Translations under genes and position numbers: made by a program
Origin: Cycas panzhihuaensis
Taxonomy: Eukaryota > Cycadophyta
Assembly (NCBI GenBank): GCA_023213395.1
Contig: CM041465.1
Location: 158,045,741-158,109,740 of the forward strand
Reading direction: 5' to 3'
DNA: 64,000 bases
The notes under the pieces: model-generated
What the model was told of the DNA's origin: nothing
Seen by the model: the letters and a program-made list of their open reading frames with translations, nothing else
Databases searched by the model: none
Shown here: positions 22,331-34,019 of the stretch, one piece after another
Layout: each line of letters begins with the position of its first letter
Position numbering within the stretch: position 1 is the stretch's first letter

Positions 22331-22439
22331 TATCCATGATCTAAGATGAAGTATTTAAGGTGGTACTATTTGCAACTCCAAGTGGTAAAGGCAAAAGTGA
22401 ATAAGCATAGCCACAATGAGACTCAATATACTTAGTGGA

Positions 22440-23580
22440 TCTATTAACAACATTTGATGAAGTGGTTCCAATTCTTTGAAGGTGTGCATAAGCAAATTAT
22501 GTTCTATCAAAAGCATCTTCAAAAGAAGTTATCAACATTATGTACACCATAGCGATGTTGATAGCTTGGTAGTTTGTTAGTGGCAATTCTATAATTTTTT
22601 GCATAATGTCCTTTCCTATGATACCTTTGGCATGTAATTATTTGATTTCCAATCCCATAAGAAGTATTGGGCTAGTTGGATTATCTCTGATTGTTGGATC
22701 TGGGTCTAGGTTGATTATTTTGGTCTTAGCATTGAGATTATTTTTATTGGAGTTAAGGAGCTTGTTGACCAAGAGGACATTGTCCTTGTTGTCTATCTTC
22801 GCCTCTTCTGTGAGAATTACCACCTCTACGAGAGTATTGACCTTGATTTTTGGTATAAAAAAGATCTTCTTCCACTTCAAAAGTAGCATTGACTAGATCT
22901 AATATAGTGGCAAAGTTGGTATCAAAGGTCTTATCAAATTCAATAAACTTATCAGTAAGATTCTCAAAGTTTAGGGTCTTCAAAGTGCCACTAGATTGAA
23001 GACTTCCTAGTAGATTTTTGTAATTTGGGGTATGGAGACATGACTGAATCAAGAAAGCCCATGTAATGCATTGAGTTTTGAAATCTTTATCAATGACTTG
23101 CTTGATTAGACGAAGGAGATTGATTATCTCACTTGTATGTCCTTTCTGTATTTTTAATTTGTTCATCTTTAGCACTAAGTGAACAAATTCTAAGTTTGAT
23201 TTAGTATCAAAGTTCTTCTTGAGAACTTCAAGAACTTTCCATGCTATATTATGTACAGCTTCATTAATGATATTATGCAGGAAATAATTAGTGATAAGAA
23301 GTATCCCTACACAAATTTTAACATCATCGTGTTCCCATTGACATTTGGCTATAACTTCAGTGGGAGTAGTTGGAGCACCTCCTCCAAAAGCAATTGTGGT
23401 AGATGTAGTAGTAACAAATGGTGTAAGTTGTAAGTGATATCTCTAAAGACCTTCATACTTTGCAACATTTCTAAAACCAGTGAGCCACATGTCCCAATTT
23501 TTTTTCACTTTAAGAATGTAGTTCACATTTTGCTTCAATTGTGAAGATATGGTGTCTTTTGAGAAAGGAAGAAATAAATA
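22440..23580 (-). pseudogene. E3 gag remnant
   Basis: From about 23560 leftwards the minus strand reads QLKQNVNYILKVKKNWDMWL, then NEAVHNIAWKVLEVLKKNF and, in a 140-codon open piece (23175-22753), FENLTDKFIEFDKTFDTNFA and a basic GQYSRRGGNSHRRG stretch. This is the UBN2-type copia gag plan with C-terminal basic region. The zinc knuckle at 22632-22591 reads CQRYHRKGHYAKNY, with the second and fourth Cys changed to Tyr. Confidence 0.78.
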
Positions 23581-23712
23581 AGGGACTATAAAAGTGATAG
23601 CAATAAATTACCAATCACTGTTTATAAATAAGAGATGCAATGAAGCAGTATAATATAAGACAGAAGAAGTGAGAATGGTTCCTCAAAGATGAAGGGAGTA
23701 ATTTAGAGAAAG

Positions 23713-23918
23713 TCACCAACACTTGTAACAAATATTAATCTGACATAGTAGGAATATGAGAAGCACTATGATTAAAATTATCCATCAACACTTATGGCAA
23801 ATATTAACCTGACGCAGTAGGAATAGAAGAAGTACTATGATGAAAATTGGTCACTAATACTTGTGGCAAATATTAACCTGATGCAGTAGGAATATAAGAA
23901 GCACTATGATTGTGATTA
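23713..23918 (+). repeat. Three tandem units of about 69 bp in the E3 leader
   Basis: Units start near 23714, 23782 and 23851. Each runs CAA(C/T)ACTT(G/A)T(A/G)(A/G)CAAATATTAA(T/C)CTGA then CAGTAGGAATA, GAAG(C/T)ACTATGAT. Differences are mostly transitions. Confidence 0.85.
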
Positions 23919-24782
23919 CACAATGGATTACTTTTTACAAATAAGTAAGTGATCAATATATAAGATTGTAGGCCAATATGGAAGCTGACATCATTGGGTG
24001 TGCACAAATTAAAACTCAAATGTAGGATGTGTAATTAACCCAATAACCTCTAACTTGTGTCTGATATGTAGTTGAGGTTATTAAAAGGATGCCTAGGCTT
24101 CTAGTAGAATTAAGTTGGCCTTCACTCGTGATACCCATAATTATGCTTCGTGATAAAATCCAAGTCACAATGGAGCTCAAGTACTCCTAATCCTTACCCA
24201 GTTCACTAATGAGCAACTATATATCTCCTCCGAAGAGTGGTACGTGCATACTCATGACTATGATATATATTAAATTAGGTATATTTTAATCTTGTATTAA
24301 ACTTTTAGTTTTTCCGGTTAGTTATCAGGATGATCCCTGATTGAGGCACGATGTTATGGCTAACAAAACCTTACCAATATTATGGTTTAGTCTAGTCATA
24401 ACTTGAAACCTACACCTCCTTTATAGCATGACATTCTACCAACTAAGGTATCTCAATCTTGGCAAGTATATGAACATGTACAAGATGATGAAAAATAATA
24501 TACATAATGCATTCCTTTTAGGGAGAATGAAAAGATTATCGAATTTACATCAAATATACATATAACTGAAAATAGAGTTTTTGCTTGGAATGTCTTTAGA
24601 TTGCTTACTTGAAGTGATTTTGGAGTTCTAAAACATAACACTGATAAATGAGTAAGGACACTAGATATTGTTATGATCTAGGTGTTCTTTTACTCACTTT
24701 TACAATGGGATTTTAAGCCTTATAAAAGAAGGAAGAAAATTTCTTTTTTTTTTTTTAATAAAAAAAAAAAAGTCTTTACTAA

Positions 24783-25125
24783 AACAATAATAATGTTCTC
24801 CCACAATAACGAAATTAAATGCCAATTTTTGTACTGTAAACTGGGCTCAAAGCTTCATCTTAAAGAAGTAGAATAAGGTCCAAATGGGTTCTAAAAAAAT
24901 TTTGGTAGTCCCACAAAATTGGTACAATATATTTTTCTAAAATTCTTACTAAAAATAATTATTGTTCATTAAAATAGTAATAACTTTCTCATATGGCAAC
25001 GAAATTAGGTGTCGATTTTTGTGTTAGAAACTAGATTCAGAGTCCCATATTTACTAATTAGAATAAGGTCAATTGGAGCTCTATAGAATATTTGGAAGAC
25101 CTGTGAAGTTTAACATGTAGATTTT
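24783..25125 (+). repeat. Diverged duplication, period about 188 bp, in the E3 leader
   Basis: Both copies contain A-TAATAA-(T/C)TTTCTC, (C/G)AACGAAATTA, TTTTTGT, AGAATAAGGTC and a T(G/A)G(T/A)AG(T/A)CC block. The first is near 24783-24930, the second near 24971-25125. Confidence 0.65.
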
Positions 25126-25631
25126 AAATTTTTAAAAATTTTAGCTTGCTAATATCTCATCAAAACATGATACCATATGAAATTTCTATCATTTTTTAAT
25201 CACTAGGATCTCAATATGGGCAAGGTGAAGGCATACAATGATGGATATTTTAAATAGATCTAAATTATTTAAGAAAAGTGGGTAGAACGTCCCCTTACAA
25301 TCATTCTTTTAAAAGCCTAAAAAATTTTAACAATATTCCCTTTTATTAAATAGATTAAAAAAGGGAAAATAAAAGAAGAATGAGATAGCATCAATGATTA
25401 TCGAAAGGATTAGAACCCTTGGACCTTACAACTCCTTGTATTGTGCTTCTAAACTTACAAAAGAGAAAGGGAAAGCAAATAATATTAAATATGCTATGAT
25501 AAGAACTTAAAACTATTTCTAAATCTACTTTCATAATCTTCTTCACCACATGGATTACGGGAGAGAAGGAAGTGATGGCTCCATTGCAAGTGCAAGTGAG
25601 GAATATGAAGGAAGAAATCTCTAATACCACA

Positions 25632-25915
25632 TGAAAAGAGTGGATCTATCCTTCATCTCTATGCACTAAACATAAAGGTAAACATAGGAGCAAGAGAGAC
25701 TTGAGAGAAAGAAAGTAGCTTTCACAAAATAGGGAGGTAAAAATGAGTCTCCTCCATTGAGCATTTACTTTTATATTGAGAGAGGGAGCATTAGAGTTAG
25801 GTGAATGAAATTACATATAATGCATATAAAAGTGTATTTCACTTAAGTGATCTAATTTAAAGTGTACTTAAGACCCTTTTTAGAAATAATCAACTAATGT
25901 AATGACCTTGTGACA
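25632..25915 (-). mobile_element. 5' LTR of copia E3 (284 bp)
   Basis: Starts TGAAAAGAGTGG and ends CCTTGTGACA. The complement of 25619-25629 is the PBS, two bases inside the element. Confidence 0.78.
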
Positions 25916-26270
25916 TTAACCCATTTTAAAAATGACCTTGAAAATGATCTTAAATCTCCTTGATGTAGAAGGAAAAGATAATGGTAATGAAGAGATCTAC
26001 TTACTGGTGAATTTTGGTGAAATTTTGAACACTTTAATTTTTTGATGTCCATATGGCTGTATAGTTCTATACTTATCTATACAAATAATTCATTCATCTT
26101 CTGTTCACTTGACAATTAATGAATTCTTCTTTGATGTCTTATATTCGTTTGAAAATTAATATTTTCTTTTTTAATTTTTAATAGTTAATATCTTCCTTAT
26201 TATCACAGATAACCCTGTCCTCCTTCAATAGGAAATCTCTTCTCATATAGGTAGATTAACCTGCATTGAT
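25916..26270. other. Unassigned AT-rich stretch
   Basis: No gene, LTR match or repeat was identified between the E3 LTR and the next element. Confidence 0.4.
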
Positions 26271-29062
26271 ACTGTGTTAACATTCACACTTAATATGGGA
26301 GGGTTTAACACTTTTAAATATACACCAAGTAGTTATAACTATTATATGTCTAGTTGACACTTGTCAAACACAAGGTACATTTATATAGAAAGGGTTTTTA
26401 ACATGACCCTTAAGTTTCCTAGTAATAATATATTACAACGAATGATAAAATATTACATCTTGATAGTACTATAAGTGTGTACATCACCATTATTTCTAAT
26501 TTGAGGTTTAGCTATTCTTCCATTTCATTATATTAACTTATACATGCATAATCGCTTTTGTGCTTCATTTCTTTGTCATTCACTTACCGTTTTCATCTAT
26601 TGTGTGTATAATAGATTTATTTTCTAACATGTTATGAGAGCCCAAGGTTTGAATCCTTAAGGGCAACATTTTAGAGCCCATTCTTTTCAAAATTTTAGAG
26701 CCTTATTAAGCTAGTTGAGGAACCTATTTTTTAGTCAATTTTAAAGATATTTAAAGTTGTTTTCTACTACATTTTTATGCATATTTCTGGGATTGCTTTC
26801 TATCATATGAGATACATTTGGGGATGTTTTATCACTATTTTTAGTCATTTAAAGGGGCTATTTTTGAAGCTATTTAAATGTTATTTAAAGCATATTTTAG
26901 AGATTTGAAGCTACAAAAAAAATGGAGAAGTTTTATGAAAGAAAAAAAAGTAGATTTATGTGCCTTCTGTGACCAATTTTTTTGCTACATCTGGGCCCAT
27001 TTTTTAGCATGTAGGTGTGCTATTTTTTAAGTCACAGAAATGACAATTTAAAACTATTATTTAAAGAAAAAAAAAGAGTAGATTTTGGCACTAGTTATAG
27101 GCCTGATCACCCTATATATGATGCAAGTCTACTATAAAAAAAAAAGAGAAAAATAGGGGCCTTTACAAGTGTCCTATCACAAGGATCCACTACTAGAATT
27201 TAAGCCAGAAAAGGCCACTAGAATGATTAAAAAAAAAGGATTAAAATATCTGCTAGTATATTTTTTAGTATCTCTTCTTCCAGGTTCATTAAAAAAAAAT
27301 GTATATGCAACTATGAATTTGCATTGATTTGTAGGAAGTCTATAAAAGCTTGCATAAAAAAGAAAAACAACAACTATTGTATTAGGCCTCTTAGAAGCTG
27401 TTGAAAGGTCCATGTTTATTTTCTAACATAGTATTAAAAGAAAGGGTTAAGGTAAGTTCAGACCAGTTCATAATTTACCATTTCAAGCAACTAGGTGTTT
27501 GGCTTTAGTGTCTTTGAAGCTTTATTTAAGCAGTATAATTTTAAAGGATGGTGTATTTGAGAAAAGTTTAGTTTAGATTTCATTTCTAGCAAAATTTGCA
27601 GGCCTCTTATAATAATCTAATAGGCTTTTCCTGATTGATGATATGTTTGTGTGCCTCTCCTTGTACATCTATACTTCCCCTAAATCGTCTTTGAGGCATT
27701 GATTGAATTGACGATGTATGAGATATATTAGAAGAAGGTATATACATCTAACTATAGTGACAAAAAATACCAAAGGAGAGGAAATACATAAAGAGAAATA
27801 AAATACAAAGAAATTTAATGTAAGAAAGATTTCATGGGAAGAATAATGAGGATGAGCTACAATGGTTATTGAGTCTTGAGAAAAGGCTACAACGATTCTT
27901 GTATTTTGAGGCCTTACCTTCAATAGATTAAGACTACAAAATCTCAAACTAATACCTCTATTTTCCTCGCCAAGTTCTATAGTTGTGCAAGCCTTATGAA
28001 CCTTAGCATCCCAGGCCTGCGATATTACGATGCATGGGAAGAATAGTAAACCTGATATATGGATCCATGGGGCTTTTCTTGTCTAAAAATTGGAAGACTT
28101 GTGGAGTAAGAGTGGAGAATATTCTCCAAGGACATCGCGAAACTATGAAGGAGCTCATTCTGAAGTTGCAAAATGCAAATGAAAAGACTAAATATGTTTA
28201 CAAAGCTAATATGGATAATTGAAAGATGTCTAGATGTGAAGAAGGAACCCCCATAGATTCAATAGGGACTTCAGTTATGAATAGTCTGTGGAAGAAGTTG
28301 AAGCTCAATCATTGAAAGAATGTTGCCTAAAGAACTAGTCACCTCTACAATAGATCAATGGAGATGCCTACAGAAAAATCCAACTTACTTCCTTGCACGC
28401 TTGATACTACCCTTATTGAATTAAAGTCATCATAAAGATGACAAATCACTAACCTCATTATTCCTACAACAAAGAAGTAAATAATGGTGAATATCTTGAT
28501 TAAAACCCTAAAATTTAGGTTCTTTTTTTATTTTATTACAGACTAATATTTTTTGATTAATATTGGCAAGTATATATTTTTTAAACTTTGGTATATGTGA
28601 AATACTTATGGATTTCAATCAAATATTTTTATAAATACAAAAATATTTTGTTTTAGTTGATTTTTATTTTAGCTCCATAGCTCCCTAGCCCATTATCCCT
28701 TAGTCATGTTGAGCACTCATATGATCATCAATTAGTCAGCAAAAGGGGCTAAGCCCCTATTTTTTAGTTTTCATAGAGTCCTCGTCACTATTTTGGCAAT
28801 AGCTTGAGCTAAGAGTCTCTCTTTACAATCTTGTCAGCTACATTAGACTCATAATTAAGAGATCTTTATTTTAGAAGGTCACTTGATAGAATTTGGAGCT
28901 AATTCGATGTAAATATTTTAGCTCAAAGTTAAAAGTGTTTTATTTTAAACTTTATTATTATTATTATTTTCAACATTTTCAAGAAAACACACGTATTTTT
29001 TAAGGTTTCATATCATTTGTTATATATTTTATTAATATAATATATCCCAAATAGGAGTGGGT

Positions 29063-29083
29063 GGGGGGGGGGGGGGGGGGGGG
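29063..29083 (+). repeat. Homopolymer of 21 G
   Basis: Uninterrupted G run preceded by GGAGTGGGTG and followed by AAGGATGGG, inside the AT-rich interior of the non-coding element. Confidence 0.9.
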
Positions 29084-29254
29084 AAGGATGGGATAACATA
29101 TAATATTTGTCATATAGGCTCATTATAGTCTTTAAAGAACCCATATTTATTTTAAAAAATCATTAAAATTTGTCATTTGAGAGAGTCATCCAAATTGTAT
29201 CTGAGTCACATCTACTTTTCAATCATAGTTATGACATTTAATGTTGGATATTTC

Positions 29255-29455
29255 ATCCCATAGAGGCCATTATAACCCTATAGTGGCATATTGAAGCCCA
29301 TAGAGATAAGTTGGAAGCCCATAATACCATGTTCAAGCCCATAGAGGCATATTGTAAGCCTACAGAGGCATGGTTTTTTAACCCATAGATGCATGATTAT
29401 AGCACATAGAGGCAATTAGAGGCCATAGTACCCTTATAAGTCCTTAGAGCCATTT
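29255..29455 (+). repeat. Degenerate minisatellite with core GCCCATAGAGGCAT
   Basis: About eight irregularly spaced copies of (A/C)CCCATAGA(G)GCATATTG-like sequence, units of roughly 20-33 bp, interspersed with AAGCCCATAATACC variants. Confidence 0.7.
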
Positions 29456-30144
29456 ATTTTTTGGCCATTGAAGATGAAAAATCTACTTATATTATCTTAT
29501 ATAGGCAAGAGGTGAGACCCCTTTTCAGTTACTCTTGCATATTTTTTCATCAGCTTACTTATTCAGCCATGTAGGACAATATGTTCCTAAGGTGAAGTTG
29601 ACTTGGTACTAATTGTACCATATATACAAAGGAATATCATAGCTAATGGGGTCACAATGGCTGGTTACCCATGTAGTTCGGTGGATGGAGTTCTCTTCAT
29701 ATGGATGTTAGTAGTAGATTATGTTATTATAGTAACTTATGTGTATTAATTTAAAAACTCAATTTTATATCTTTGATATGATATTTCACTTTATGTAATT
29801 ATCTATTACATGGAAAAAATATTCGGTGTAATACCTAATTATATAATTATCCTTATTAACACACTCTCTAGATTTATTTGTATTTTATATTTGAGGTCTT
29901 CTTGAGTTGTGTGCCATATAGAAATATGTGCTAGCCTACAATAAGTTGACCAATGAGGATTTTGTCACATGTGGTGAGTTGTACTATAAGTATATACATC
30001 ATCATTCTTTCTAATTTGAGGTTTAGCTATTCTTCCATTTCATTGTGTTAACTTGTACATACTTAATCTCTTTTGTGCTTCATTCCTTTATTATTCACTC
30101 ATTATTTTTATCTATTGTATGTATAGTAGGTTTATTTTCTAACA

Positions 30145-32405
30145 ACCCATGGTGACATATTTGGGTTGCTTTATTGTGTTAATGTTAACTTTTTATAGCT
30201 TTAACTCCTTCCCTTATATTGATTTTTTGTCTACCTATAATTTATATGTTGGTAATTAATCAATTAACCTCTCTCTATATTATATAATAAGATATGATGG
30301 AGGTAAATTATGTAACTCTTCTTAACTATCTTTATCCGATAGAGGATCTAGTTCTAGTCTTTGTCTATTTGTATCTATAACTTCCATATGAAAGCATTTT
30401 AGTATTGGGGCTATTATTTTACCTTTCAAAGTAGAAAGGACTAATTGTGTCTTTGGGTCTAGACTAAAGTAGAGAAAAGTATAAGAAAATTCTTTTGTTA
30501 ACATACTACGCTTTATTTTCTATGGTTTTTCATAGTAACGGTACTAGGTATAACTAATATTTATAAAGGTGGTGGCCCAATAATGGGTCTATTCTTATTG
30601 TGGTATGTTTTTTCCCCCCATATTTTTATACAATTTCAAATGTGGTTATTTAGATTTTTCCCATTATAGAATTTAGGGAGTCCATCATTTTGATCTTGGA
30701 ACCTAATCTAAAATGCATTTTTCATTATATCTCAATTCTATAATTGCGTATTATGTGTAAGATACCAAGCAAAGGCTTGTCTAGATAAAGAAAAGGAAAG
30801 TGATACATCCAAATCTCTTCTTGTTATTAATTTTTCTTTAGAATATTTGCATATTATTCCTAATGATTCTTTACAGCTCCTTTCTTCCCCTAATATTAAG
30901 GTATGTTTTCAAGAACCTTAATCAATAGTTTAGAATTACCTTAGATCGCTTACAGTTGATCCTCATTCAATTCCATCCACTTTGACTTTTCTTTGCTTAG
31001 GCTGATTATATCTTTCAATAATTGAGCTAAGCTAACTTCTAACTTTTCAATTTGTTGCTATTCCTTTAATGCGAAGTATGCTTTCTTCGCATCTAAGGAT
31101 GAGTCTAGGTACATCTTTAGGTGATAGTAGTTTGTTGGCCTAGTTTCTTCCTAGCCATTCTTTAGCTAGTTCAACACGTATGTAGAAGAAGAATCACTTG
31201 GAATTGATAGAGATGTAATTAATGTTTAATGGGTTATTTTTAAATAAGGACTCATGGTGGGTCCAATTTTGATGGTTATTAAATAAGCTTTTGCCTTCAT
31301 CTTCAATTATTTTGATCTGTAACACATCTAAGCACAAGGGCAGAGTAACCTGCCTTCCTGCTGATGACAATGTAAATGTGAATTTACCCCAATCCTAGAT
31401 TGACTTGGTGACCAACAACCATGGCCTTCTAAGCAATGTTGGGTATGTCTTCTTATGATTTTACATTTAGACCATGATTAAATCTAGCAAAACAATGATT
31501 CTTATAACTATGACAAGCGTGTTCAATAGAGTATCCATTGGCCTTACTTGTAATTAATTTTCTAACCTAATGGAGTAATCAGAGAAAACCACTTCCAACC
31601 TTCCTAGTGAAATCTATGAGGCTTTTAGCAAGACATTCACTCTTGAGCCCCCATCTATAATAATTTTATGGATGGTCATGTTAAGAATAATCATTGGAAC
31701 TTAAGGATCAACAACATTATTCTTCAAAGCTCTTAACACAAACTTCTGGATTTAGTATAGAATAATTTGTTGGAAATAACTAGCTTCCCACCATTTAAAG
31801 ACTACCATAATTACGATGGTGACTCCCAATTCTATCAACAAGTCCTTTACTGGCTACAACTGTTGCCAAGGATTCAAATGTTCTCTTACTACTTCACTTT
31901 TCTATTAAAGTTTTTGAAAAGTTAACCTCTTTCTATATGCTTGTCCTTTAAATCAATTACCTTGTTAGGTTTCTTCCTATTATACATTGTTCATTACATT
32001 CCATAAGGCTCACATCATCTCTTGAAGTTGTTTATTTTCTATTATTGGATTTAGAAAATTCCCTACAACTAAAGTTATTATGGTTCTTCCACTTTGGGTT
32101 TGCAAATAGATTACACCCCTTGATTAAGGATTTTTATTATCAAGTTTGAATTACAGACCTCTATGTTATGATTCTTTGTGTAACCATTCTTTATAAATAT
32201 ATTCTCTACATTTTTTCTCTAGGGGATAATCTAATTGAAAATGTCCCCATCTTGAGCACAAATGACATCAAATGGGTTTTGTCTTCCCCTTATATTGTTG
32301 AAAAGAATTATGATCCATTCTTCGATAGAAAGAATCCTTCACCACTAGTACACACCCTTGCCCTCTAGGTAATTATTAATAATAATATTCCCAAGTGTTA
32401 TGATT
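30145..32405 (-). pseudogene. E8 interior with an aspartic protease remnant
   Basis: On the minus strand, 31690-31630 reads MTIHKIIIDGGSRVNVL, resembling a gypsy retropepsin active site (VxxDxGSxxNxL) with Asp-Gly-Gly in place of Asp-Thr-Gly. Downstream, TYPTLLRRPWLL and DWGKFTFTL (about 31460-31370) match the protease C-terminal block (YPxLLGRPWL ... xDW). The rest, 30145-31340 and 31700-32405, holds no clear domain. Same class as the plus-strand E7 protease at 39.7-40.6 kb. Confidence 0.6.
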
Positions 32406-32410
32406 ATTCC

Positions 32411-32631
32411 TGTTAAGATATAATGTTTTATCTAGGACAGAAAAAGGGGGTCATGTTAGACCAACCCTTAAAAGCTCTCATGAGATCATGCCACTTGGCA
32501 ATATTTGAGTGATTGGTTACATTAGTGGTTGTAACCAACTCATGACTCTTGTATACTTAAGCAAATTGAATCTCAATAGAAGATCAACTCATTCCTTTCT
32601 CAGTTTGTTTCTGATCTGCATTTTTTCAACA
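32411..32631 (+). mobile_element. 5' LTR of the young copia
   Basis: 221 bp, TG...CA ends, identical by eye to the 3' LTR. Confidence 0.95.
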
Positions 32632-33239
32632 TGGTATCAGAGCAGGGTGCTCAAACTGACGTCTCTTGAGGAGAATTCTTCTGTCAGTCAATCCTACCAA
32701 GTGCTGAAGGGAGATTTATCAATCAACGTCATTAATTCTTCATCGTATTTTAATTGTATGCAGACGGCATTTTTCAACAAAGGTCGATCGAGACGAAATT
32801 TTGCAGGGAGATAGATCGAGGCAAGTGAACACATCTCTCTTCCGAGCGAAGCGTTTGAGGCCGTTTTCAAGGCCAAATCAGCCCCTAACCAAATCAAGCG
32901 TTTTTGAGAAACCAGAGCAAAAATCTCTTCGATTTTCAAAAATTCCGGTATTTCGGTCCCAAATCCTTCTCACTATAAGTACGATTGATTTGCATCCAAA
33001 ATCGAGGGTTTATTTTGAGATTTTCCAAGATGTTTTTCTCAAAAATTGAATTTACGCCTAGCCGCTTTTTCTTTAGAGCCGATTTCTCTCATTTGAAAGG
33101 CGCTTCAAAAATCGACTTCGGATCCTCATAAGCGACTTGAATACCTACATTTTGAGGTACACTTCATTTTGGCCGTACATCTAGGGTTTTGTAAACTGCA
33201 ATTTGTCGGATCGCCCTAAATCGACCTTTCAATCGAAAA

Positions 33240-33980
33240 TCATGTCTTCCTCCATCATTACTCGTCTCGAACCTCAAAACCCACCGGTTCAAATTACCAT
33301 GTGTGGAAAATCAAAATGGAGACTATTTTGATAATGAAAGACGCTGGAAAATTCTTTGAGGAAAGGAAACCCGTCCTCCTGCCGGTGATGACAAATTGAA
33401 GAGTTGGATTGAAAGAAATAACATGGGTAGTCTCACTCTGAAAATGTCTATTTCAGATTCTGTACTTGTCTATGTTGAAAAACTGAACCAGGCCTCTGAG
33501 ATCTGGAAATGTTTAGAAAATCTATATGGTCAAAAAAATCAAACGTGGGAATTAGTAGAACTACCTGCTAATAAGTCTACTGTAAACTGCAAATGGGTTT
33601 ACAAAACAAAGAAAGGAGTTGATGGCCAAATTGAAAAACACAAGGCCAGGTTAGTTGCAAAAGGATATACTCAAACTGCAGGTATAGATTATGATGAGAC
33701 TTTCTCTCCAGTAGCAAAGATGAACACAGTAAGGACAGTAATAGCCTTAGCTGCCACCCAAGGTTGGGGAATCTCTCAGATGGACGTAAAAAGTGCCTTC
33801 CTAAACGGTGAACTGGAAGAAGAAGTTTATATGCAACAACCAGATGGATACGCAGAACAGGGAAAAGAAAATCTAGTCTGCAAATTGAAAAAGGCCTTGT
33901 ATGGTCTAAAACAAGCACCACGTGCATGGTATGCAAAACTAGATCACTTTCTTGAAGAAAATAAGTTCATCTTGTAACTC
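33240..33980 (+). pseudogene. Gag-RT fusion frame of the young copia
   Basis: The gag N-terminus starts at 33243 (MSSSIITRLEPQ). A frameshift near 33290 leads to PTGSNYHVWKIKME (copia gag start). From 33396 an open frame of 193 residues begins in gag (DSVLVYVEKLNQASEIWKCL ... LENLYGQKN) and, at about 33540, passes without a break into RT (QTWELVELPANKSTVNCKWV ... [20 protein letters not shown] ... YGLKQAPRAWY), ending in a stop at 33975-33977. Zinc knuckle, protease and integrase are all missing at the junction: an in-frame deletion of roughly 2 kb relative to a normal copia polyprotein. The catalytic YVDD lies in another frame at about 34035 (VVYVDDI). No active enzyme is expected. Confidence 0.9.
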
Positions 33981-34019
33981 GATTCTAGTCTCAGACATAA
34001 GGAAAACAAACAACAAGAT

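Larger units (their letters stand above)
23590..25618 (-). other. Long 5' leader of E3
   Basis: About 2 kb between PBS and gag, with no protein-coding evidence. Contains three tandem 69-bp units (23713-23918) and a diverged duplication of about 188 bp (24783-25125), listed separately. Confidence 0.55.
12005..25915 (-). mobile_element. E3: antisense Ty1/copia element, split by a chromovirus
   Basis: Two 284-bp LTRs (12005-12288 and 25632-25915) bound the element. Removing the inserted gypsy element (12954-19319 plus one TSD copy) leaves about 7.5 kb. The 5' LTR is on the right and is followed on the minus strand by a PBS TGGTATTAGAG (complement of 25619-25629). Going left: a 2-kb leader with repeats, gag, protease, integrase, RT and RNase H, then a 3' region of about 470 bp. 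No matching 5-bp TSD was found (AAAAT on the left, TTAAC on the right), so one flank may have been altered. Confidence 0.75.
26270..30144 (+). mobile_element. Non-coding LTR element (LARD-like), related to E4
   Basis: Left LTR ends ATTTTCTAACA at 26629, followed directly by a PBS-like TGTTATGAGAGCCC (26630-26643). The right LTR (29827-30144) starts TGTAATACCTAATT and ends TTTTCTAACA. The 3' halves of both LTRs match well (from about 26440 and 29990); the left LTR's 5' half is diverged, so its start (about 26270) is approximate. The 3.2-kb interior has no recognisable gag or pol; its first 450 bp resemble the interior of E4 (42800-43300). A 62-codon frame at 28034-28222 has no recognised domain. 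Confidence 0.65.

Noticed and set aside
12000-25920. Perfect target duplication for E3
   Set aside because: Flanking pentamers AAAAT and TTAAC do not match, so no TSD is claimed although the LTR pair is clear.
33577-33936. 119-codon minus-strand frame
   Set aside because: Exact antisense of the conserved copia RT frame on the plus strand.
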